DNA of 12,486 nt, taken from NCBI GenBank assembly GCA_020629995.1, contig JAHDCH010000057.1, positions 1 through 12,486 on the forward strand. The letters run 5' to 3'. The notes under the pieces are model-generated. The model ran no database searches. It saw only the letters and a list, made by a program, of their open reading frames with translations, and was not told the origin of the DNA. Origin of the DNA: Pseudaestuariivita sp. (lineage in GTDB: Bacteria > Pseudomonadota > Alphaproteobacteria > Rhodobacterales > Rhodobacteraceae). Shown here piece after piece: positions 6,769 to 12,486 of the stretch. The position numbers were made by a program, and so were the translations under genes. The first letter of the stretch is position 1. Every line of letters begins with the position of its first letter.

Positions 6769-8763
6769 ATGCCTGTCACCGTCACCCGGGAAGGCGACGT
6801 CGCATGGGTCACCATTGACGCGCCGCCCGTCAACGCCACAACAACCGCCGTGCGCGCGGGCCTTCTGAGCGCGGTGCAGGAGGTACAAGGTGCCCGGCTG
6901 GCGGTACTGACCTGCGCGGGCAGGACATTTGTCGCCGGTGGCGACATGGCCGAGTTCGACGCCCCCCCACAAGAGCCGCATCTGCCGGACGTGGTCGATG
7001 CCATCGAGGCCAGCGAAGTGCCCTTCGCAGCGCTGATGCACGGCACGGTTCTGGGAGGCGGGTTCGAGATCGCCATGGCCTGCGGCTGGAGGTTTGCCCG
7101 CCCCGGCACGCGGTTTGGCCTGCCCGAGGTGAACGTGGGCCTGATCCCCGGGGCGGGTGGCAGCCTGCGCGCGCCGAGGCTGCTGGGCTGGGAGGCGGCG
7201 GTGGACATGGCCTGCCTTGGCAAGATGCTGACCGCCGATCAGATGCTGGCGCTGGGTGCGCTGGATGGCATTGTCGAGGGCACGCCCGACTTTGCAGCGG
7301 AGTGCACCGACCGGCCTCTGCCGGTGTCGCACCGCAGCATCGCTCCGCCTGACGAAGCCGCACTGCGCCGCAAGGTTGCAAAGGCGGCCAAAGGCGCGCA
7401 GGCACCGCTGTTGAACCTGGACGCCCTGTTGCGCGCAACGCGCCCCTATCCCGAGGCACAGCCCGAGGAGCGCGCGCAGCATCTTGCCTTGCGCGCCAGC
7501 GCCGAGAGCGTTGCGCTGCGCCATGCCTTCTTTGCCGAACGGCAGGTGGCGCGCCCCGCCATCGTGCAAGGCGTGGCGCCGGCGCCCGTCAACCGGGTGG
7601 CCATCGTGGGCGGAGGGTTGATGGGGCGGGGGATCGCGGCGGCCTGCCTTGGCGCAGGCCATGACGTGACCCTGATCGAACAGACGGGCCAGGCCGCCGA
7701 GGCGGCGCACAAAGGCATCGCCGGGCTGCTGCAGGGCGCGGTGGACCGGGGCAAGGCCTCGCCGCAGATGATGCAGGCCCAGATCGCGCGGCTGACCGCC
7801 AGCCACGACATGCAAGCCGCCGCCGGTGCCGATCTGGCGATTGAAGCGGTGTTCGAAGACCTGACGGCCAAACGCAGCGTTATGGCGGAACTGGCACAGG
7901 TCCTGCGCCCGGATGCTCTGCTGGCGACCAACACCTCGTACCTCGACCCCAACGCGATCTTTGACGGTATCGCGGGGCCTGGGCGCTGCCTTGGACTGCA
8001 TTTCTTTTCGCCCGCGCACATCATGAAGCTGGTCGAGGTCGTGCAGACCCGGGGCACCAGCGCCGAGACGTTGGCCACCGGGTTTGCCTTTGCCAAGGGA
8101 TTGCGCAAGCTGCCGGTGCTTTCGGCAGTGTGCGACGGGTTCATCGGCAACCGCATTCTGGCCGCCTACCGCCGGGCTGCGGAATACCTGCTGGCCGATG
8201 GTGCATGGCCCGAGGACATCGACGCCGCGATGCGCGCCTTTGGCATGGCGATGGGCCCGTTTCAGGCGCAGGACATGGCTGGCTTGCAGATCGCCTATGC
8301 CAACCGCCGCCGGCAAGACGCGACCCGCCCCGCGTCCGAGCGTTATGTCCCGCTGGGCGACCGGCTGTGCGACGCGGGCCGGATGGGGCAGCGCAACGGG
8401 GCCGGGTGGTATACGTATGAGCCGGGCAGCCGCACGCCCGCCCCCGCGCCCGAAGTGCGCGCGCTGATCGAGGCTTACCGCCTCGAGGCGGGGCTGACCC
8501 CGCGCAGCTACAGCGCGGCCGAGATCCAGACGCGCCTCGTCGCCGTGATGGCCAACGAAGGCGCACGGATCGTCGAGGAAGGTATCGCCCAGAGCGACGC
8601 CGCCGTCGATGTGGTCAAGATCGCGGGCTATGGCTTTCCGCGCTGGCGTGGCGGGCCGATGCACTGGGCCACAGCACAAGGCGACGCAGTGATCAGGACG
8701 GCGCTGGACGGCTTGGAACAGGACAGCCCCGGCGCATGGACCCGCGCCCAGCGGTTTGCATGA
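6769..8763 (+). CDS. Fused enoyl-CoA hydratase/isomerase - 3-hydroxyacyl-CoA dehydrogenase, phenylacetate pathway (PaaF/PaaG + PaaH type)
   Basis: A 664-residue bifunctional protein. Residues 1-~190 are a crotonase domain with both catalytic glutamates, Glu100 in GGGFE and Glu120 in GLPEV, at the 20-residue spacing of FadB. A linker leads to an NAD-binding Rossmann fold at ~276 (VAIVGGGLMGRG), catalytic His411 in LHFFSPAH and Glu423, then two C-terminal dehydrogenase helical domains (DGFIGNR 456-462; GPFQAQDMAG near 496-505; RWRGGP 625-630). This is the MFE-1/FadJ-like order. In this locus it probably hydrates 2,3-dehydroadipyl-CoA and oxidises 3-hydroxyadipyl-CoA, jobs of separate PaaF and PaaH in E. 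coli; it may also do the PaaG isomerisation. The start at 6769 is fixed by GGAGG (6759-6763) with a 5-nt spacer. paaZ follows after 9 nt, so the two share an operon. Confidence 0.93.
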   Translation: MPVTVTREGDVAWVTIDAPPVNATTTAVRAGLLSAVQEVQGARLAVLTCAGRTFVAGGDMAEFDAPPQEPHLPDVVDAIEASEVPFAALMHGTVLGGGFEIAMACGWRFARPGTRFGLPEVNVGLIPGAGGSLRAPRLLGWEAAVDMACLGKMLTADQMLALGALDGIVEGTPDFAAECTDRPLPVSHRSIAPPDEAALRRKVAKAAKGAQAPLLNLDALLRATRPYPEAQPEERAQHLALRASAESVALRHAFFAERQVARPAIVQGVAPAPVNRVAIVGGGLMGRGIAAACLGAGHDVTLIEQTGQAAEAAHKGIAGLLQGAVDRGKASPQMMQAQIARLTASHDMQAAAGADLAIEAVFEDLTAKRSVMAELAQVLRPDALLATNTSYLDPNAIFDGIAGPGRCLGLHFFSPAHIMKLVEVVQTRGTSAETLATGFAFAKGLRKLPVLSAVCDGFIGNRILAAYRRAAEYLLADGAWPEDIDAAMRAFGMAMGPFQAQDMAGLQIAYANRRRQDATRPASERYVPLGDRLCDAGRMGQRNGAGWYTYEPGSRTPAPAPEVRALIEAYRLEAGLTPRSYSAAEIQTRLVAVMANEGARIVEEGIAQSDAAVDVVKIAGYGFPRWRGGPMHWATAQGDAVIRTALDGLEQDSPGAWTRAQRFA

Positions 8764-8772
8764 AAGGGACAC

Positions 8773-10812
8773 ATGATGGGTGTGATTGACGTAAGCAGCC
8801 ACATGGCCGGGCGCTGGATCCCGCCGGGGCCCGAGGCGCGCGCCATCCGTTCAGCTGTGACGGGCGAGGTGATCGCGAGGGCGGGCGGTACGCCCGACGC
8901 GGGCGCGATGCTGGACCACGCGACGCGGGTCGGCGGGCCGGCGCTGCGCGCGATGACGTTCCACCAGCGGGCCCGGATGCTGAAAGCGCTGGCGCTGCAC
9001 CTCAAACAGCATCGCGCGGCGCTGTACGACCTGTCCTTTGACACCGGCGCCACGCAGTCCGACCACCTGATCGACATTGACGGCGGGATCGGCACGATGC
9101 TGGTGATCGCGTCCAAGGGCCGGCGCGAGATGCCCGACGCCCATGTCTATCTTGATGGCGAGGTTGAGCAGCTGTCGCGCGGCGGCAGCTTTCTGGGCCA
9201 GCACATCTGCACTCCGCTGCAGGGTGTGGCGGTGCATATCAACGCCTTCAACTTCCCGGTCTGGGGGATGCTGGAAAAGCTGGCCCCGACGCTGCTGGCC
9301 GGAATGCCCGCGATTGTGAAGCCCGCCACCGCGACCTGCTATGTCACCGAGGCCGCGGTGCGGCTGATGCTGCAAAGCGGCCTTTTGCCCCAAGGCGCGC
9401 TGCAGCTGGTGGCGGGCGGCGTCGGGGATCTGCTGGATCATCTGGGGCCGCAGGATGTGGTCAGCTTTACCGGGTCGGCGGACACGGCGCTGAGGCTGCG
9501 CAGCACGCCGAACCTGATGCGCCAGTCGGTGCGCTTTGTGGCCGAGCAGGACAGCCTGAACGCGTCGATCCTTGGCCCCGACGCAGCACCCGGCACGCCG
9601 GAATGGGACCTGTTCATCAAGAGCGCGGTGCGCGAGATGACCGTGAAGGCGGGCCAGAAATGTACGGCAATCCGGCGCATTCTGGCTCCGGCGGCGCATG
9701 TGCAACAGCTGACCGATGCGCTGCGCAGGCAGCTGGGCAAGGTGGTGATCGGTGATCCGCGCGACCCGGCCACCGGCATGGGCGCGCTGGTGTCGACCGC
9801 GCAGCGCGACGATGTGCTGGCCAAGGTTGCCGAACTGGCCCCCGAGGCCGAGCGCGTGGCCGGCGATCCCGCAGCGTTTGACGTCATTGGCGCCGATGCC
9901 GAACGGGGGGCGTTCCTGCCGCCCATGCTGCTGCATTGCGCGCGGCCCGAAGCGGCGCAACGGGTGCACGAGGTCGAGGCCTTTGGCCCTGTCGCCACGC
10001 TGATGCCCTATGACGATCTGGATCAGGCCATCGCGCTGGCCAACCGGGGGCAGGGCAGCCTTGTGGCTTCGGTCATCACCCACGATGCGGCGGTGGCGCG
10101 CAAGGTCGCCTTGGGCGCGGGGGCGTTCCACGGGCGGCTGTATTTCGACAACCGCGACAGCATGGCCGAATCCACCGGCCATGGCGCGCCTTTGCCGCAC
10201 ATGGTGCATGGCGGGCCGGGCCGCGCGGGCGGGGGAGAAGAGCTGGGCGGCGTGCGAGGCGTGCTGCATTACATGCAGCGCACGGCGGTTCAGGGCAGCC
10301 CTGATATCCTGACCGCGATTGGCGAGGCATGGGTGCCCGGCAGTACCGAGGTGACGGACCAGCCCCATCCCTTCACCCGCACGTTTGACGCGTTGCAGCT
10401 GGGCGAGACGCTGCACACCCCGGCCCGAGAGGTCACATCGGACGACATCAGGCTGTTTGCCGAGTTCACGGGTGATACCTTTTATGCCCACATGGATGAC
10501 GCCGCCGCCGCCCGGAACCCGTTCTTTCCGGGGCGGGTGGCGCATGGGTATCTGCTGCTCAGCTTTGCGGCGGGGCTGTTCGTACAGCCGGACGAAGGGC
10601 CGGTGCTGGCCAACACAGGGCTGGACAACCTGCGGTTCATGAAGCCTGTTCAGCCCGGCGACAGCATTGCCGTGCGCCTGACCGTCAAACGCAAGACCCC
10701 GCGCAACGATGACTATGGCGAGGTGCGCTGGCATGTCACGCTGACCAATCAGGAGGCCGAGCCTGTCGCCGAATACGAGCTGTTGACCATGAACCGAAGG
10801 GCCAGGGCCTGA
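8773..10812 (+). CDS. paaZ: PaaZ: oxepin-CoA hydrolase / 3-oxo-5,6-dehydrosuberyl-CoA semialdehyde dehydrogenase
   Basis: A 679-residue two-domain ring-opening enzyme, nearly the length of E. coli PaaZ (681). The N-terminal aldehyde dehydrogenase domain (~1-520) has general base Glu258 in FVAEQDSLN and nucleophile Cys297 in GQKCTAIRR. The C-terminal MaoC-type hydratase domain (~535-679) has Asp568 and His573 in GDTFYAHMD, the dyad of oxepin-CoA hydrolase. HINAFNFP, GGPGRAGGGEELGG and YMQRTAVQGSP are also as in PaaZ. Both activities should therefore be intact: hydrolytic opening of oxepin-CoA and NADP-dependent oxidation of the reactive aldehyde. Two Met codons head the frame; AAAGGGA (8763-8769) leaves 3 nt to the first and 6 nt to the second (8776), so the second may be the true start. 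It lies 9 nt after the hydratase/dehydrogenase gene. Confidence 0.97.
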   Translation: MMGVIDVSSHMAGRWIPPGPEARAIRSAVTGEVIARAGGTPDAGAMLDHATRVGGPALRAMTFHQRARMLKALALHLKQHRAALYDLSFDTGATQSDHLIDIDGGIGTMLVIASKGRREMPDAHVYLDGEVEQLSRGGSFLGQHICTPLQGVAVHINAFNFPVWGMLEKLAPTLLAGMPAIVKPATATCYVTEAAVRLMLQSGLLPQGALQLVAGGVGDLLDHLGPQDVVSFTGSADTALRLRSTPNLMRQSVRFVAEQDSLNASILGPDAAPGTPEWDLFIKSAVREMTVKAGQKCTAIRRILAPAAHVQQLTDALRRQLGKVVIGDPRDPATGMGALVSTAQRDDVLAKVAELAPEAERVAGDPAAFDVIGADAERGAFLPPMLLHCARPEAAQRVHEVEAFGPVATLMPYDDLDQAIALANRGQGSLVASVITHDAAVARKVALGAGAFHGRLYFDNRDSMAESTGHGAPLPHMVHGGPGRAGGGEELGGVRGVLHYMQRTAVQGSPDILTAIGEAWVPGSTEVTDQPHPFTRTFDALQLGETLHTPAREVTSDDIRLFAEFTGDTFYAHMDDAAAARNPFFPGRVAHGYLLLSFAAGLFVQPDEGPVLANTGLDNLRFMKPVQPGDSIAVRLTVKRKTPRNDDYGEVRWHVTLTNQEAEPVAEYELLTMNRRARA

Positions 10813-10889
10813 GCCATTGCGGCGGGGCGCTGGGCCGCTAGTCTGGGGCCCTGTCGCCCGGACCAAGGGCCGCAACAAGGGAGCCCGAC

Positions 10890-11621
10890 GTGCCGCCACG
10901 CGATGCCACACAGCTGATCCGCGATCTGATCGCCCTTGAGACGCCCAAGACATGGTCGCTGATCGTGACTGCATTTGGCGATCTGGAGGGTGCGCGCCTG
11001 TCGGGCAAAGAGATCGGCGGCCTGATGGCTCTGGCCGGGATCAAGGCCGAAGCGGTCCGCGTCGCATTGCACAGGTTGCGGCAGGATGGCTGGATCGACA
11101 GCGAAAAGGCCGGGCGCGAGGTGTCCTATTTCCTGTCGCCCCGCGCGCAGGCCGAAACCCGCGCGGCCCAGCAAGACATCTATCGCCGCGCGCCCAAACA
11201 CGAAGACGGCTGGCATGTTCTTGGGCTGAGCGCCGAGAACGAACCGCCCAAAGGCGCGATTGCGCTTGGCCGGGCGCTTGCCCTGCTGCCAAGGTCGACG
11301 CCGCCGCCGCCCGGAGCGTTTGTGTTGCAGGCCGCCACACAGCCCGTGCCCGGCTGGGTCGAAGACCGTCTGGTGCCCGAGCGCCTGATCGCGCAGGCCG
11401 GCGCGCTGGCCGAGCTGGCCGTGATCTGGCGCAACGTGGCCGGAACGATGACCCCCGCGCAGACGCGGACGGCGCGGCTGATGTTCGTGCATTTCTGGCG
11501 CCGTCTGGCGCTGCGGGATGGGACATGGGCGCATATCGCGCTGGTGCCCGGCGGCGATGTCGCACGGGCCCACGCAGAGGTCACGCGGATGCTGGACGAG
11601 ACCGACCGCCTCAGCCCCTAA
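10890..11621 (+). CDS. PaaX-family transcriptional regulator (short form)
   Basis: A 243-residue regulator with the PaaX-type N-terminal winged helix-turn-helix (~20-90). SLIVTAFGDLEG resembles the SLIVTLFGD start of PaaX, followed by AEAVRVALHRLRQDGWIDSEKAGREVSYFLSP, the expected recognition-helix and wing text. The remainder matches the looser PaaX effector region (PGAFVLQ, DRLVPERL, FVHFWRRLALRD). E. coli PaaX has 316 residues, so this is a shorter variant. The start is a GTG at 10890, chosen because AAGGGAG (10877-10883) lies 6 nt upstream. It is separated from paaZ by 77 nt and from the thiolase gene by 75 nt. PaaX proteins repress paa genes and release DNA on binding phenylacetyl-CoA; that role here is inferred. 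The repeats at 11623-11665 just downstream are a plausible target. Confidence 0.85.
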   Translation: MPPRDATQLIRDLIALETPKTWSLIVTAFGDLEGARLSGKEIGGLMALAGIKAEAVRVALHRLRQDGWIDSEKAGREVSYFLSPRAQAETRAAQQDIYRRAPKHEDGWHVLGLSAENEPPKGAIALGRALALLPRSTPPPPGAFVLQAATQPVPGWVEDRLVPERLIAQAGALAELAVIWRNVAGTMTPAQTRTARLMFVHFWRRLALRDGTWAHIALVPGGDVARAHAEVTRMLDETDRLSP

Positions 11622-11622
11622 G

Positions 11623-11665
11623 TGTTACGCAATCTGTTATGGACTGATTTTGCGTAACATGTTAT
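11623..11665. promoter_or_regulatory. Cluster of TGTTAY inverted and direct repeats upstream of the thiolase gene (candidate operator)
   Basis: TGTTACGCAA (11623-11632) and TTGCGTAACA (11650-11659) are perfect 10-bp inverted repeats 17 nt apart. The right arm overlaps a second perfect palindrome, TAACATGTTA (11655-11664). TGTTAY also occurs as direct copies at 11623, 11635 and 11660. The element fills most of the 75-nt gap between the PaaX-like gene and the thiolase gene. With no T tract after it, a regulator binding site fits better than a terminator. A weak -35-like TTGCGT (11650) with TACCTT 17 nt later could be a promoter overlapped by it. Confidence 0.55.
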
Positions 11666-11696
11666 CCAGCCTTACCTTGGTGAAAGGTCCGAGTGA

Positions 11697-12486
11697 ATGA
11701 CCGCCTATATCCTTGATGCCGTGCGCACGCCGATTGGCCGCTTTGGCGGGGCGCTGTCGTCTGTGCGGACCGATGATCTGGCCGCGCTGCCCATCGCGGA
11801 ACTGGTGCGCCGCAATCCGGGTGTGGATTTCGGCGCGGTTGATGACGTGATCCTGGGCGACGCCAACCAGGCGGGGGAAGACAATCGCAACGTCGCGCGC
11901 ATGGCGGCTCTGCTGGCGGGCCTGCCCCAGGGCGTGCCGGGCACCACGATAAACCGCCTGTGCGCGTCGGGCATGGACGCGGTCGGCATGGCGGCGCGGG
12001 GGATCAAGGCGGGCGATTATGCCCTGGCCATCGCCGGCGGGGTCGAGAGCATGAGCCGCGCGCCCTTTGTGATGCCCAAGGCGCAGCACGCATTTTCGCG
12101 CGAAAATGCGGTGTACGACACGACCATCGGTTGGCGCTTTGTGAACCCGGCGATGCAGGCGGCGCACGGCACCCATTCGATGCCCGAAACGGCGGACAAC
12201 GTGGCCGAGGAGCATGCCATAAGCCGCGAAGATCAGGATGCCTTTGCCGCGCGGTCACAGGCCCGCTATGCGGCGGCGGCCGAGGCGGGCGTCTTTGCCG
12301 ATGAGCTGATGCAGGTGACCATCCCGCAGCGCAAGGGCGATCCGGTGATTGTCAGCGCCGATGAGCATCCGCGCGAAGTGACGGCGGACAAACTGGCCAA
12401 GCTGCGCGGGGTCAATGGCGCGGACAAGAGTGTCACGGCGGGCAATGCCTCGGGCGTTAACGACGGAGCAGCGGCGCTGCTGATGG
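11697..12486 (+). CDS. paaJ: 3-oxoadipyl-CoA / 3-oxo-5,6-dehydrosuberyl-CoA thiolase (PaaJ/PcaF type), 3' end outside window
   Basis: The first 263 codons of a thiolase whose family length is about 400 residues. The start at 11697 has AAAGG (11683-11687) 9 nt upstream, and the frame opens with the canonical MTAYILDAVRTPIGRFGG. The acyl-accepting nucleophile is Cys89 in INRLCASGMDAV; GGVESMSRAPFV and YDTTIGWRFVNP are typical of beta-ketoadipyl-CoA thiolases, and the window ends inside the TAGNASGVNDGAAAL motif before the His and second Cys. In the paa pathway this enzyme acts twice, cleaving 3-oxo-5,6-dehydrosuberyl-CoA and later 3-oxoadipyl-CoA, the latter to succinyl-CoA and acetyl-CoA. The same protein could be named PcaF; the paa context favours PaaJ. 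The final base of the window is the first base of a codon. Confidence 0.93.
   Translation, partial: MTAYILDAVRTPIGRFGGALSSVRTDDLAALPIAELVRRNPGVDFGAVDDVILGDANQAGEDNRNVARMAALLAGLPQGVPGTTINRLCASGMDAVGMAARGIKAGDYALAIAGGVESMSRAPFVMPKAQHAFSRENAVYDTTIGWRFVNPAMQAAHGTHSMPETADNVAEEHAISREDQDAFAARSQARYAAAAEAGVFADELMQVTIPQRKGDPVIVSADEHPREVTADKLAKLRGVNGADKSVTAGNASGVNDGAAALLM
12089..12110. repeat. Perfect 22-bp palindrome inside the thiolase gene
   Basis: CGCATTTTCGC is followed directly by its reverse complement GCGAAAATGCG. It encodes HAFSRENA, ordinary thiolase sequence at this point, so it may be a chance product of the protein sequence. It shares ATTTTC/GAAAAT half-sites with the intergenic hairpin at 544-567. 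Confidence 0.5.

Noticed and set aside
7306..7316. Another ACCGACCGG, as in the candidate TetR operator
   Set aside because: It is only half of the palindrome and lies inside a coding sequence (Cys-Thr-Asp-Arg-Pro codons), so it is likely chance in this composition.
6658..8802. Very long open frame on the minus strand continuing upstream of paaI, antisense to the hydratase/dehydrogenase gene
   Set aside because: Only the last 147 codons (paaI) resemble a protein family. The rest mirrors the plus-strand gene, is low-complexity in His/Arg/Gly, and results from high G+C at third positions.
10819..10838. Small hairpin GCGGC/GCCGC after paaZ
   Set aside because: It has only five base pairs and no T tract, which is expected by chance in G+C-rich DNA. 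I cannot call it a terminator.
8851..10974. 707-codon open frame on the minus strand opposite paaZ
   Set aside because: It has no recognisable domain, while the plus strand carries an unmistakable PaaZ with all catalytic residues. It is a composition-driven shadow.
1..12486. Search for tRNA/rRNA genes, CRISPR arrays, insertion sequences, att sites and phage genes
   Set aside because: I saw no tandem repeat-spacer pattern, no transposase-like frame with terminal repeats and no tRNA-like cloverleaf. Every gap is under 170 nt.

Overview
The window looks like chromosomal DNA from an alphaproteobacterium of the Rhodobacteraceae (roseobacter) type. The reasons are the uniformly high G+C, tightly packed genes with GTGA/ATGA overlaps, a CenR-like response regulator without an adjacent kinase, and the layout of a phenylacetate (paa) catabolic cluster with a TetR-type PaaR. 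This assignment is inferred from protein character; no rRNA or other marker gene is present.

Left part (1-4293), housekeeping and mixed genes: the last 27 codons of a YggS-type PLP-binding protein; a small exported PEBP-like protein (145-537); a perfect hairpin (544-567) between convergent genes; a short YkuD-type L,D-transpeptidase-like protein (578-1072, minus) overlapping by 4 nt with ribA (1069-2142, minus), whose GTP cyclohydrolase II domain follows a degenerate N-terminal half; a divergently transcribed OmpR-family response regulator (2309-2995) closed by a textbook intrinsic terminator (3047-3077); and a soluble bacterial cytochrome P450 (3127-4293) with an unusual I-helix.

Right part (4315-12486), a phenylacetate degradation locus of two divergent arms. 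The minus arm is paaI - paaK - TetR regulator (PaaR-like), with a 4-nt overlap, then a 4-nt gap and a TTG start. The plus arm is a fused enoyl-CoA hydratase/3-hydroxyacyl-CoA dehydrogenase - paaZ - a short PaaX-family regulator - the first 263 codons of a 3-oxoadipyl-CoA-type thiolase that runs off the window. A 14-bp near-palindrome (6730-6743) lies between the arms and is a good candidate operator for the TetR protein. A second set of inverted repeats (11623-11665) sits between the PaaX-like gene and the thiolase gene.

How the genes work together: PaaK activates phenylacetate to phenylacetyl-CoA. An epoxidase (PaaABCDE, not in this window) and an isomerase would give oxepin-CoA. PaaZ opens the ring and oxidises the aldehyde. 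The thiolase and the fused hydratase/dehydrogenase carry out the beta-oxidation-like steps to acetyl-CoA and succinyl-CoA. PaaI recycles CoA from dead-end thioesters. Two regulators of different families, one on each arm, suggest layered control. I do not see a clearly new biological system, mobile element, CRISPR array or RNA gene here. The observations most worth checking are the two intergenic operator-like elements with a shared GTTACGC word, the dual regulators, the P450 I-helix and the degenerate RibA N-terminal half.
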